The position numbers were made by a program, and so were the translations under genes. The notes under the pieces are model-generated. The model was not told the DNA's origin. It saw only the letters and a program-made list of their open reading frames with translations, and ran no database searches. Below are positions 17,538 through 26,296 of a stretch of DNA of 64,000 bases, in pieces (position 1 is the stretch's first letter; the number at the start of each line of letters is the position of its first letter). Origin of the DNA: Methylocystis sp. B8 (GTDB taxonomy: Bacteria; Pseudomonadota; Alphaproteobacteria; Rhizobiales; Beijerinckiaceae); NCBI RefSeq assembly GCF_005771425.1, contig NZ_VBTZ01000005.1:124001-188000 (forward strand). Direction: 5' to 3'.

Positions 17538-17611
17538 CTGTCATTCCCAACGCGCGCGACAGCGCGCGATCAGGAATCTAGGGTCGATGATGGATCTGGA
17601 TTCCCGGGGAT
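17538..17611. repeat. Degenerate GTCATTCCC-type palindromic repeat
   Basis: TGTCATTCCCAACGCGCG with CAGGAATCTAGGG, followed by ATCTGGATTCCCGGGG, repeats in weakened form the element at 61873-61980. It fills the gap between lemA and the M48 protease gene. Confidence 0.6.
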
Positions 17612-17620
17612 TCGAACAGC

Positions 17621-18181
17621 TTAAAACTGCACCTTCGGCGCGGCTTCGATCGCCCGCTGCTCCGACTCGTCGAGCTCGAAATAGTCGAGCGGCTCGAAGC
17701 CGAAGCGTTGCGCAATCAGGAAGCCCGGAAAGCCTTCGCGCGTGGCGTTATATTCCGCGACCGTGTTGTTGAGGAATCGCCGCGCCGCGGAAATCTTGTT
17801 TTCGATGTCCGACAGTTCGCTCTGCAGCTGCTGGAAATTCTGGTTCGCCTTCAGATCCGGATAGGACTCGGACAGCGCGATCAATCGCGACAGCGCGCCG
17901 GTCAGCGCGCCCTCCGCAGCGCCTTGCTGCGCCGGACCTTGCGCCGCCACGGCGGCGTTACGAGCCTTTACCACGTCTTCCAGCGTGCTTTTCTCATGGG
18001 CGGCGTAGCCTTTGACCGTCTCGACGAGATTGGGCACGAGATCGTGGCGCTGCTTGAGCTGCACGTTGACGTCGGAAAAGGCTTGCTTGCCGCGCTGGCG
18101 CAGCGACACAAGGCCGTTGTAAACGCCCACCAGCCAGAGGGCGACGGCGGCGACGAGCCCCAGAAAAATCAGCAAAGACAT
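17621..18181 (-). CDS. lemA: LemA family protein
   Basis: 186 residues with one N-terminal membrane segment (LIFLGLVAAVALWLVGVYNGLV) and a helical body carrying the LemA signature: NVQLKQRHDLVPNLVETVKGY, KAAR-like NAAVAAQG, LKANQNFQQLQSELSDIENKI and ARRFLNNTVAEYN. Function is poorly understood; LemA proteins are co-encoded with membrane proteases, as here with the M48 protease downstream. Confidence 0.92.
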   Translation of the reverse strand: MSLLIFLGLVAAVALWLVGVYNGLVSLRQRGKQAFSDVNVQLKQRHDLVPNLVETVKGYAAHEKSTLEDVVKARNAAVAAQGPAQQGAAEGALTGALSRLIALSESYPDLKANQNFQQLQSELSDIENKISAARRFLNNTVAEYNATREGFPGFLIAQRFGFEPLDYFELDESEQRAIEAAPKVQF

Positions 18182-18346
18182 GGCGCGCTCCCACTGGCGC
18201 GCCGCCCCGCGCGGCGGCGATTGCTTTTTGCGCCTGCATGTTATCCGCCTTTAGCGGCTAGGCAAAGACGCGCCGCTCCCTTAGATTTGACGGACGCGCC
18301 GGTCGCGCCTATCTCAAGGAAACGCAAAGAGCCACGGCGAACATAA

Positions 18347-18913
18347 ATGGCCATTCTGCCGATCATTACGCTTCCGGATCCGCTGCTGCGAAAGGTCTCA
18401 GAGCCTGTCGACCGGGTCGACGCAGAGGTGCGTCGTCTGCTCGACGATATGCTGGAGACGATGTACGAGGCGCCGGGCATCGGACTTGCGGCGATCCAGG
18501 TCGCCGTGGCGAAGCGCATCGTCGTCGTCGACATCGGCAAGACCGAGGAGACGCGGTCGCCGCTTTTCCTCATCAACCCGGAAATCGTCTGGGCGTCGGA
18601 GGAATTGAGCGTCTATCAGGAAGGCTGCCTGTCGGTGCCGGACTATTTCGAGGACGTGAAGCGGCCGGCGCAGGTGCGCCTGCGTCATCTCGACCGGGAA
18701 GGCGCTCTCCAGGAATTCGACGCCGAAGGACTGCTCGCGACCGTTGTGCAGCATGAGCTCGAGCATCTCGAAGGCGGTCTCTTCATCGACCATTTGTCGC
18801 GGCTGAAACGCGAACGCGTGGTCAAGAAGTTCAATAAGGCGGCGCGCTTCGACGAGATCGCCGCCCAGCGGCGCGCGGCCGCGGAGCGTCAGTCGGAACA
18901 AGCCGGGGCCTGA
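18347..18913 (+). CDS. def: Peptide deformylase
   Basis: 188 residues with all three deformylase motifs: GIGLAAIQV, EGCLSVP (metal-binding cysteine) and QHELEHLEG (HExxH). It removes the formyl group from nascent N-terminal methionine. fmt, which adds the formyl group to initiator tRNA, follows after 15 bases; truA comes next. This def-fmt-truA order is frequent in alphaproteobacteria. Confidence 0.97.
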   Translation: MAILPIITLPDPLLRKVSEPVDRVDAEVRRLLDDMLETMYEAPGIGLAAIQVAVAKRIVVVDIGKTEETRSPLFLINPEIVWASEELSVYQEGCLSVPDYFEDVKRPAQVRLRHLDREGALQEFDAEGLLATVVQHELEHLEGGLFIDHLSRLKRERVVKKFNKAARFDEIAAQRRAAAERQSEQAGA

Positions 18914-18928
18914 CGATTGCGCGAGGGA

Positions 18929-19855
18929 ATGCGCGTCGTCTTCATGGGCACGCCGGAATTCGCAGCCCGTCTGCTCAACGAAATCGTCTCTCGCGGCCAT
19001 GAGATTGTGGCCGTCTATACGCAGCCGCCGCGTCCGGCCGGACGGGGCATGACGGAAAAAAAGTCCGCCGTGCACCTCTTGGCCGAGAGCCTTAAGCTTC
19101 CCGTTCGTACGCCGAAAAGCCTGAAGGGCGCCGACGCGCAGGCTGAGTTCGCCGCGCTTGACGCGGACGTGGCGGTCGTCGCCGCCTACGGCCTGCTGCT
19201 GCCTCAGCCGATTCTCGACGCGCCGCGATATGGCTGCCTCAATCTCCATGGCTCGCTGCTGCCCCGCTGGCGCGGCGCCGCGCCGATCCAGCGCGCGATC
19301 ATGGCAGGCGACGCAGAGAGCGGCGTCATGGTGATGAAAATGGAGGCTGGTCTCGACACCGGCCCCGTGGCGCTGACGGCGAAGACCCCAATCGACGCCG
19401 AAATGACGGCAGGCGAGTTGCATGACCGTCTTGCGGAACTCGGCGCGCCGCTTACGGCGCAGGCGCTCGATCTGCTCGCCAAGGGGGAATTGCATTTCAC
19501 GCCGCAGGCCGAAGAGGGCGCCTGCTATGCGAAAAAAATTGAAAAGTCCGAGGCGCGGATCGATTGGCGCCGATCGGCGCAAGAGGTCCATAATCTCGTG
19601 CGCGGCCTCTCGCCCTTTCCGGGCGCTTTTTTCGAGGCCGATCTCGGCCATAGCAGGGAACGCGTGAAGGTCTTGCGCGCACGGAAAGAGAATGGAAAGG
19701 GCGCGCCGGGCGTCGCGCTCGACGATAATGGGCTCATCGCGTGCGGCGCCGGCGCGCTGCGGCTAATACGCGTGCAACGCGCCGGCAAGGGCGAGATGGA
19801 TTTTGAAGAATTCGCGCGCGGCCGCAGGCTGACGCGCGGCGTCTCGCTTGCCTGA
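18929..19855 (+). CDS. fmt: Methionyl-tRNA formyltransferase
   Basis: 308 residues from [36 protein letters not shown] and the catalytic [13 protein letters not shown]...N-H-D region ([16 protein letters not shown]) identify Fmt; the C-terminal domain starts near residue 205. It formylates Met-tRNAi using 10-formyl-THF. ATG at 18929, preceded by GAGGG, is favoured over 18917. truA begins one base after its stop. Confidence 0.96.
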   Translation: MRVVFMGTPEFAARLLNEIVSRGHEIVAVYTQPPRPAGRGMTEKKSAVHLLAESLKLPVRTPKSLKGADAQAEFAALDADVAVVAAYGLLLPQPILDAPRYGCLNLHGSLLPRWRGAAPIQRAIMAGDAESGVMVMKMEAGLDTGPVALTAKTPIDAEMTAGELHDRLAELGAPLTAQALDLLAKGELHFTPQAEEGACYAKKIEKSEARIDWRRSAQEVHNLVRGLSPFPGAFFEADLGHSRERVKVLRARKENGKGAPGVALDDNGLIACGAGALRLIRVQRAGKGEMDFEEFARGRRLTRGVSLA

Positions 19856-19856
19856 C

Positions 19857-20597
19857 ATGCATCGCTTCGCGCTTACCATCGAATATGACGGCGGACCCTT
19901 CGTCGGCTGGCAGCGGCAGGCGAATGGAATTTCTGTCCAGCAGCGTCTCGAGGAAGCCGTCGCCGCGATCAATGGCGGCGAACGCGCCGTTGTGCACGGG
20001 GCTGGCCGCACGGACGCCGGCGTTCATGCGCTGGGGCAAGTGGCCCATGTCGATCTTTCGCACGACTGGCGCGTCGACCGGCTGCGCGACGCGATCAATG
20101 CGCATCTGAAGCCTGATCCGATTGCTTTGCTTTCAGCGCGCACGGTCGGCGATGATTTCGAAGCTCGCTTTTCGGCGATCCGCCGGCATTATCTCTATGT
20201 CATCGACAATCGCCGCGCGCCGTTGACGTTGAATCGCGGCCGCGCCTGGCACGTCAAGCGCCCGCTCGACGTCGAAGCCATGCATCGAGCAGCGCAGTCG
20301 CTCGTCGGGCGTCACGACTTCACGACGTTTCGCGCTTCCGAATGCCAGGCGAATTCGCCGATGCGCACGCTGGAGCGTCTTGATGTCCGCCGCGACGGCG
20401 AGCGTATCGAGATCGTCGCTTCGGCGCGCTCCTTCCTGCACAATCAGGTGCGCTCAATGGCGGGCTCGCTGGAGCATGTCGGCAGCGGCAAGTGGCGCGT
20501 CGAAGATCTTGCGCTGGCGCTCTCAGCGAAAGACCGCGCGCGCTGCGGACAGGTCGCGCCGCCACACGGTCTCTACCTTGTCGCTGTCGATTATTAG
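19857..20597 (+). CDS. truA: tRNA pseudouridine(38-40) synthase TruA
   Basis: 246 residues. The catalytic aspartate lies in [37 protein letters not shown] at the start and [17 protein letters not shown] near the end are typical. It modifies uridines 38, 39 and 40 in the anticodon arm. It is the third gene of the def-fmt-truA group. Confidence 0.96.
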   Translation: MHRFALTIEYDGGPFVGWQRQANGISVQQRLEEAVAAINGGERAVVHGAGRTDAGVHALGQVAHVDLSHDWRVDRLRDAINAHLKPDPIALLSARTVGDDFEARFSAIRRHYLYVIDNRRAPLTLNRGRAWHVKRPLDVEAMHRAAQSLVGRHDFTTFRASECQANSPMRTLERLDVRRDGERIEIVASARSFLHNQVRSMAGSLEHVGSGKWRVEDLALALSAKDRARCGQVAPPHGLYLVAVDY

Positions 20598-20622
20598 TGC
20601 AAGATTTGCGTGGCGAGACCCT

Positions 20623-20838
20623 TTACTGCTTGTCGCCCGCGCTTCCTGCATCGCCCTCCGGCGACGGCTTAGTCGCATCATGCTTCACCGCAGGCGGCTT
20701 CACCGTTTTCTTCGCGACATGTTTGACGGCGCCGGGCGCTGCGGATCTTTCTTCCTTGGCGAGCGCGCCATGAATGGGCAGGAAGCTTGCCGACAATACC
20801 GCGGCCAATATGCCGTTTGCGCAAGATCGCTGATTCAT
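20623..20838 (-). CDS. Small exported protein, paralogue A
   Basis: 71 residues from ATG 20838 (a GTG at 20841 is equally possible; GAGGGG lies upstream). The signal segment GILAAVLSASFLPIHGALA is followed by a Lys/Pro/Ala-rich mature part (VAKKTVKPPAVKHDATKPSP). It closely matches the neighbour at 21029-21238 over the signal region, so the two arose by duplication. No cysteine pair, enzymatic motif or known family is seen. Confidence 0.6.
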   Translation of the reverse strand: MNQRSCANGILAAVLSASFLPIHGALAKEERSAAPGAVKHVAKKTVKPPAVKHDATKPSPEGDAGSAGDKQ

Positions 20839-21028
20839 CACTTGATGGTCCCCTCAAAAGTGAGACCCCCTGCCGAATCATCGGCCCGCCCCGCACATAT
20901 CAGGCCGCTCAACGATGATGAAGTTAGGTCGCCGCCACGCCGGCGCTGCGGTGATTTCGTGACGGAATTCGTTCGGTTTGAAGCAGTTTGACGAACTGGT
21001 TAACGAGTTCTTGAAAAAATTGCGGCCA

Positions 21029-21238
21029 TCATTCGCCGTCGGCGGCTTCCGTTTCCTCCGGCTTGATCGCCTCGCTCGGAGAGGCCTCGTTCTTGACCGG
21101 CAGAGTAGCGGGAAGTCTCGCTACGGGCCGCTGCGCGGTCGGAGTCTTCTCCTGTGCGAGCGCGCCGTGAAGCGGGATGATGCTGGCCGACAGGACAGCA
21201 GCGAGAATGCCGTTCACGCAGGGTCGACGATTGGTCAT
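21029..21238 (-). CDS. Small exported protein, paralogue B
   Basis: 69 residues from MTNRRPCVNG, with GGAGG upstream. The signal segment GILAAVLSASIIPLHGALA differs from paralogue A in only a few positions, while the mature part (QEKTPTAQRPVARLPATLPV, acidic end) has diverged. The two genes lie in tandem 190 bases apart on the minus strand. Function unknown. Confidence 0.6.
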   Translation of the reverse strand: MTNRRPCVNGILAAVLSASIIPLHGALAQEKTPTAQRPVARLPATLPVKNEASPSEAIKPEETEAADGE

Positions 21239-21344
21239 ATGTCCTCCCTCGATCTCACGGCGCCGATTCAACTGCTTCCGAAGTCATTGAGAGTCAAGAA
21301 AGTGGCGAGAGCGAGTCGAGACTCGATATACGCAGCGGCGCAGG

Positions 21345-22076
21345 TCAAGAGCCGCTAAACCAATTATAGCCTTTATCTTCCCAGTAGCCGCCAGGATAGT
21401 CGTTGGTCACGAAGATTTCATGAATGAATTTGGGATTCTTGAATCCAAGTTTCGTCGGGATGCGCAGGCGCAGCGGATAGCCGTATTTCGCGTCAGTGAA
21501 GTCGAGCGCGAGCAGCGTTTGCGGATGCAGCGCGCTCGGCATGTCGATGCTTGAGTAATATTTGTCGGCGCATCTGAAGCCGACGTAACGCGCCGTTAGG
21601 TCGGCGCCAATTCGTTCGAGAAAATGGCGGAAGGCGACGCCGCGCCATTTGCCGATCGCGCTCCAACCCTCGACGCAGACGAGGCGGGTGATCTGGCTTG
21701 ATTGCGGCAGCGCGCGCAACTCCTCTAGGCACCAAGGCCGCTTGTCGGCGATGAGGCCGGAGAGCTGTAGCCGATAGCTCTCGCCATCAACGAATGGAAC
21801 ATCCTTTTCTTCGTAATAGGCGTTGAAGGGGAATGGCGTCGTGAGATCGGCTTCAGAATAGGTCGGCGCGAGTTTTGTCGGATCAAAAAGCGCCGCCTGC
21901 ATCTTGTCGTTGAAGCGCGACATGGCGGAAAGCAACCGATCTACAGCGTCGTCATCCTTCAAGGTGCAGCCTGAGAGAAGCGAAAGCGCGCCAAGCGATA
22001 AACTCTGCTTGATGAAGGAACGTCGCTCGAGCCGCGCAACCTTGGACCCAAAGGCGGAAAGACGAGACGGTTTCAT
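21345..22076 (-). CDS. Molybdopterin-dependent oxidoreductase (MsrP/sulfite-oxidase fold), Tat-exported lipoprotein
   Basis: 243 residues. The N-terminus holds a twin-arginine motif (ERRSFIKQS) and a lipobox ending LLSGC, so the product is probably a folded lipoprotein anchored at C37. The molybdopterin domain has the conserved RLVCVEGWSAIGKWRGV with the likely molybdenum ligand C134, and YGYPLRLRIPTKLGFKNPKF near the end. The family includes MsrP and sulfite oxidase. It overlaps the following cytochrome b561 gene by four bases, suggesting that the haem protein shuttles its electrons. Substrate unknown. Confidence 0.85.
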   Translation of the reverse strand: MKPSRLSAFGSKVARLERRSFIKQSLSLGALSLLSGCTLKDDDAVDRLLSAMSRFNDKMQAALFDPTKLAPTYSEADLTTPFPFNAYYEEKDVPFVDGESYRLQLSGLIADKRPWCLEELRALPQSSQITRLVCVEGWSAIGKWRGVAFRHFLERIGADLTARYVGFRCADKYYSSIDMPSALHPQTLLALDFTDAKYGYPLRLRIPTKLGFKNPKFIHEIFVTNDYPGGYWEDKGYNWFSGS

Positions 22077-22696
22077 CTTGGCGCCTCCGCGCGGCCGGTG
22101 AACATCGGCGCGAGCACGCCTTTGACGCCGACGGCGAGCGCGATGTGAACGACGAGGAATGCAACGATCGCGGCCATGGCGAAGAAATGCACGAGGCGCG
22201 CAACGTCATATCCGCCCATTAACGCCGTCAGCCCCTGGAGCTGCACAGGCTTCCAAATGGCGAGACCGGAAAAAATGGCGACGATCACCGCAAGAATGAC
22301 GCCGACATAAAGCAGTCGTTGAGCGGCGTTGTAGCGTCCAGGCGCATGATCAAGGCGGCCTCGGCCCGCCAGCACGACGTCATTGAGCGCGCGTTTGAAT
22401 GAAATTGGAAAAAAATCCCTTCGGAAATGACCTGAAACAATGCCGTAGGCGAGATAGGCCATGCCATTCAGCGCCAAAAGCCACATCGCCGCGAAATGCC
22501 AGGCGAGCGCGCCCGCGAGCCAGCCGCCGAGCGTGAAACCTGGCGGAAATTCGAAGCCAAAGAGCGGCGAGGCGTTGTAGATGCGCCAGCCGCTCAGCAC
22601 CATGACGAAGATCGCGAAAGCGTTCACCCAATGCGTCACCCGAATGAAGAGCGGGTGAATCGTCTGTGGCTTTTCGGCGCCGGCCGCGTCAGCCAT
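22073..22696 (-). CDS. Cytochrome b561-type membrane subunit
   Basis: 207 residues with four hydrophobic segments: 24-42, about 60-85, about 130-150, and 172-195. Histidines in IRVTHWVNAFAIF, ALAWHFAAMW, RLVHFF and FLVVHIAL could ligate two haems b. It precedes and overlaps the molybdopterin lipoprotein gene, so the pair likely forms a membrane-bound oxidoreductase exchanging electrons with quinone. Confidence 0.88.
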   Translation of the reverse strand: MADAAGAEKPQTIHPLFIRVTHWVNAFAIFVMVLSGWRIYNASPLFGFEFPPGFTLGGWLAGALAWHFAAMWLLALNGMAYLAYGIVSGHFRRDFFPISFKRALNDVVLAGRGRLDHAPGRYNAAQRLLYVGVILAVIVAIFSGLAIWKPVQLQGLTALMGGYDVARLVHFFAMAAIVAFLVVHIALAVGVKGVLAPMFTGRAEAPR

Positions 22697-22833
22697 GGCG
22701 GCTTCTCCTCTTTACGCCGCAAACATATGGCTTCCACGCCAAAACCCAAGGCCCTCGCCCACGCCCGCGTTGACACGGCGGGCGCCTTCCCGCATTGAGG
22801 CAAAGCTTTCATCACGCGGGAATATAGCGGCTC

Positions 22834-23844
22834 ATGCGCGTCTTCGTGACCGGCACGGCCGGCTTCATCGGCTTTCATCTGGCGAAGCGCCTGCTCGAGG
22901 CCGGGCATCTCGTCGACGGCTTCGACGGCATGACGCCCTACTACGATCCGGGTCTCAAAGAGGCGCGACGCGCCATTCTGCTGCGCACCAACGGCTATCG
23001 TGACACGATCGCCATGTTGGAAGACATGGACGCTCTAACGCGCGCCGCCGAACAGGCGGCGCCCGACGTCATCATTCATCTCGCGGCGCAGGCTGGGGTG
23101 CGCTACTCGCTGCAAAACCCGCGCGCCTACATCGACGCCAATCTCGTCGGCGCCTTCAACGTCATGGAAATCGCGCGGCTACTGAAGCCGCGCCATTTCC
23201 TGTTCGCCTCGACGAGCTCGGTCTATGGCGCGAGTCCTACCGTGCCATTTCACGAAAGCGATCGGACCGACTTTCCGCTGACGCTTTACGCCGCGACGAA
23301 GAAAGCTGGCGAAGCGATGGCGCATTCCTACGCGCATCTGTGGTCAATCCCGACGACGATGTTTCGCTTCTTCACCGTTTACGGTCCATGGGGCCGCCCG
23401 GATATGGCCCCCTTGAAATTCGTCGACGCGATCGAGAACGACCGTGCGATCGACATTTATAATCACGGCGACATGTCGCGCGACTTCACCTATGTGGCGG
23501 ATCTCGTCGAAGGCGTTATGCGCTTAATCGATTGCGTTCCTGAGCGCGACTCGGGCGATGACAGCGTTTCGCCCATCGCGCCGTATCGCATCGTCAACAT
23601 CGGCCGCGGCGAACCGGTGAAGCTTCTCGACTTCATCGAGACGATCGAAAGAGCTCTCGGCAAAAAGGCGAAGCGCAACTATCTCGACATGCAGCCGGGA
23701 GACGTGCCGCGCACCTTCGCCAGCGCCGATCTCCTCGAGCGCTTGACCGGCTATCGCCCGCATACGTCGATCGACGAAGGCGTCGCGGCGCTCGTCGAAT
23801 GGTATCGCAACTATCGCCGTACTCACGGCGAATTGGCGTATTGA
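22834..23844 (+). CDS. UDP-glucuronate 4-epimerase-type NAD-dependent epimerase
   Basis: 336 residues of the extended SDR fold: NAD motif [11 protein letters not shown], the substrate segment [16 protein letters not shown] typical of UDP-glucuronate epimerases, ASTSSVYG and the catalytic [18 protein letters not shown] and [12 protein letters not shown] complete the pattern. It interconverts UDP-glucuronate and UDP-galacturonate for surface polysaccharide. No other polysaccharide gene is adjacent. Confidence 0.93.
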   Translation: MRVFVTGTAGFIGFHLAKRLLEAGHLVDGFDGMTPYYDPGLKEARRAILLRTNGYRDTIAMLEDMDALTRAAEQAAPDVIIHLAAQAGVRYSLQNPRAYIDANLVGAFNVMEIARLLKPRHFLFASTSSVYGASPTVPFHESDRTDFPLTLYAATKKAGEAMAHSYAHLWSIPTTMFRFFTVYGPWGRPDMAPLKFVDAIENDRAIDIYNHGDMSRDFTYVADLVEGVMRLIDCVPERDSGDDSVSPIAPYRIVNIGRGEPVKLLDFIETIERALGKKAKRNYLDMQPGDVPRTFASADLLERLTGYRPHTSIDEGVAALVEWYRNYRRTHGELAY

Positions 23845-23862
23845 GCGATTGAGCGGTAGTTT

Positions 23863-25131
23863 TCACGCCAGCCAATCGGGAATGCTGTCGAGCGCGATGA
23901 TTTCCTCGACGCTTTGGCGCTTGCGAATGACCGCATAATGCGCGCCATCGACCAAGACTTCGGGAACGAGCGGCCTTGTGTTGTAGGCGCCAGACTGCAC
24001 GGCGCCATAAGCGCCGGCCGTCAGCACGCAGAGCAATTCGCCCGCGCGCGGCTCGATCATTTCGCGTCCATGCGCAAAATAGTCGCCCGTCTCGCACACC
24101 GGTCCGACCACGTCGGCGACGATCTTTCGCCGCTCTGCGGTCTCGCACACGGGAATGATGTCATGCCAGGCGTCGTAGAGCGTCGGGCGGATGAGATCAT
24201 TCATGCCGGCGTCGACGATGACGAAGGTCTTTGCGTCGCCATGCTTCACATAAAGCACGCGCGTGACGAGCACGCCGGCGTTGCCGACGATGAGCCGTCC
24301 CGGCTCCAGCACCAGCTTGCAGTCGAGTCCGCCAAAATGCCGGCGCACGATCTCGGCGTATTTTTCGGGATGATAGGACTGCGGATCGTCGCCCTCATGA
24401 TAGGGAATCCCCAGTCCACCGCCGAGGTCGACATGCGAAATCTTGTGGCCGTCGGCGCGCAGGTCGCATACGAGCTCGGCGAGCAACGAAAAAGCTTCGT
24501 CGAAGGGCGCGAGATCGGTGAGTTGCGAGCCGATATGCATGTCGGCGCCGGCGATCTCGATTCCTTTGAGCTTCGCGGCGAAGGCGTAGACCTCCCGCGC
24601 GCGCGACAAAGGCACGCCGAACTTATTTTCAGCGAGGCCAGTGGAAATCTTCTTATGCGTGCGGGCGTCGACGTCCGGATTGACGCGTAGCGACACGCGC
24701 GCGGCGCGCCCAAGGGCGACCGCCGCATGGGAGAGCGTTTCGAGTTCAGGCTCGGATTCGACATTGAAACAGAAGATGCCGGCGCGAAGCGCGGCAGCAA
24801 TCTCCTCCGGCGTCTTGCCGACGCCGGAAAAGGTGATTTTTTCCGGCGCGACGCCGGCCGCGAGCGCCCGCGTGAGCTCCCCGCCTGAAACCACGTCCAT
24901 TCCTGCGCCCTCCTGGGCGAGAAGACGCAGCACCGCTTGGTTGGAATTGGCCTTCACGGCATAGCAGACAAGCGCGTCGAGCCCGGCGAAGGCCTGCGAA
25001 AAAACCCGGTAGTGGCGTCGGATCGTCGCCGCCGAGTAACAATAGAAGGGCGTGCCCACCTCATCGGCGAGCTTAGCCACGGCGATCTCCTCGGCGTGGA
25101 GCGCGCCATTCCGATAGGCGAAGAGATGCAT
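23863..25131 (-). CDS. lysA: Diaminopimelate decarboxylase
   Basis: 422 residues from MHLFAYRNG. The PLP lysine lies in CYAVKANSN; VDLGGGLGIPY, LEPGRLIVGNAG and CETGDYFAHGRE are fold-type III signatures. It makes lysine from meso-diaminopimelate. An upstream in-frame start runs into the lptM gene and is rejected. It follows the small lipoprotein gene by four bases, the usual Rhizobiales lptM-lysA pair, but argH, often next to it, lies about 10 kb away. Confidence 0.97.
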   Translation of the reverse strand: MHLFAYRNGALHAEEIAVAKLADEVGTPFYCYSAATIRRHYRVFSQAFAGLDALVCYAVKANSNQAVLRLLAQEGAGMDVVSGGELTRALAAGVAPEKITFSGVGKTPEEIAAALRAGIFCFNVESEPELETLSHAAVALGRAARVSLRVNPDVDARTHKKISTGLAENKFGVPLSRAREVYAFAAKLKGIEIAGADMHIGSQLTDLAPFDEAFSLLAELVCDLRADGHKISHVDLGGGLGIPYHEGDDPQSYHPEKYAEIVRRHFGGLDCKLVLEPGRLIVGNAGVLVTRVLYVKHGDAKTFVIVDAGMNDLIRPTLYDAWHDIIPVCETAERRKIVADVVGPVCETGDYFAHGREMIEPRAGELLCVLTAGAYGAVQSGAYNTRPLVPEVLVDGAHYAVIRKRQSVEEIIALDSIPDWLA

Positions 25132-25135
25132 GAGT

Positions 25136-25453
25136 TTAGAGCAGCGGATCGAGCGGGAATGGATATTGCGCCGGCGGTCGATTGCCGATGGTGCCGGGGG
25201 GTGGCGCACCGGGCGGGAGGGGAGGCGGCGCAGGAACGCCATGCGCCGCCGCTTTCGCTTGGGCGGCTTCAGCCTCCGCCCGCAAGGCCGCGCTGCGCGC
25301 CTGGGTCTCGGGCGGAAGCTCTAAAGGGCCATGCCGGCCGCAAGCGCCGAGGCTTGTGGCGACGAGCGCCAGCGCAAGAACCGCTAAAGGGCGGCGGGTG
25401 AGAAGCGGCAGTGGAGGCGTCACGCGATTCGTCCCAAGGAGAGGCCGGCGCAC
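25136..25453 (-). CDS. lptM: Small LptM-like lipoprotein
   Basis: 105 residues with a signal segment (PLAVLALALVATS) and lipobox LGAC; the mature protein starts CGRHGPLELPPE, matching the CGxKGPLxLP pattern of LptM (YifL). The rest is Ala/Pro-rich. LptM assists maturation of the LptD/E outer-membrane complex in enterobacteria; the alphaproteobacterial homologues sit upstream of lysA, as here. The start may be an internal GTG. Confidence 0.8.
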   Translation of the reverse strand: MRRPLLGTNRVTPPLPLLTRRPLAVLALALVATSLGACGRHGPLELPPETQARSAALRAEAEAAQAKAAAHGVPAPPPLPPGAPPPGTIGNRPPAQYPFPLDPLL

Positions 25454-25575
25454 TATAACGTTGAAGGTGGAAAAGGCGAGGGCGCAGCGATCGGGCTGAT
25501 CCCCTTTCGGAGGCTGCTCAGCGTCGCCATAAGCTTAGCGGGGCCCCCCATCGCCTTAACCGTTTGGAGGTTGGC

Positions 25576-26154
25576 GTGTTCAGTTCTCCCATAGCCCGCG
25601 TTTCGGGTTTTTTTGTCGTCCTTGCCGCGGCGACTCTCACTCTTACCGCGGCCAGCCTATTCATGGCGGAACCTACCGCGGCGGCGGTGCGCATCCGCAT
25701 CGACCTAACGGCGCAACGACTCCAGGCCGTGACCCCCCAAGGCGAAACGGTGACGTGGAAAATCTCCAGCGGCAGACGGGGATATGAAACGCCGACGGGG
25801 ACCTACAGCGTCATGCGCATGGAGGCCGATCACTATTCGGACGAATATGATCAGGCGCCGATGCCCTACGCCATGTTCTTTTCCCCGCGCGGCCTGGCCA
25901 TCCATGGAAGTTATGAGCGTGGTTTGGGCCGTCCACTTTCCCACGGCTGCGTTCGGCTCGCGGTCCCTAACGCCCGTCAGCTCTTCGAATGGGTGAAAAA
26001 ACACGGGGCGACTGTCGAAATCACGGGCGGCGCCGGCGGCGGCCGCTCGATCGCCCGCGAAGAGGTCGAGCGCCCTCGCGTGGCGCGCCCCCCGCGACCT
26101 ATGTATGAGGAGCCGGCGTTCCAATCCAATTGGGGGGGCTTCGCCCCCTTCTGA
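25576..26154 (+). CDS. L,D-transpeptidase (YkuD domain)
   Basis: 192 residues from the GTG at 25576, five bases after GGAGG. A signal segment (FFVVLAAATLTLTAASLFMA) precedes the YkuD domain with the catalytic motif SHGCVRLAV and the helper AIHG. It crosslinks peptidoglycan or anchors proteins to it in the periplasm. The C-terminal 35 residues are Arg/Pro-rich. Next to it, in the same direction, is dxs. Confidence 0.93.
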   Translation: MFSSPIARVSGFFVVLAAATLTLTAASLFMAEPTAAAVRIRIDLTAQRLQAVTPQGETVTWKISSGRRGYETPTGTYSVMRMEADHYSDEYDQAPMPYAMFFSPRGLAIHGSYERGLGRPLSHGCVRLAVPNARQLFEWVKKHGATVEITGGAGGGRSIAREEVERPRVARPPRPMYEEPAFQSNWGGFAPF

Positions 26155-26296
26155 CGGGCGCCCGCGTTCCCGTTGCAACTTGGCAACAGTATTCGACAGA
26201 ATCACGGCGAATGCTGCGGCGCATTTGCGGGGGTCCTTATTAACGAGTAAAGCTCGGATTTCTGGCGCTTGCTGTTGACCGAGCAGAGTAGAGACG

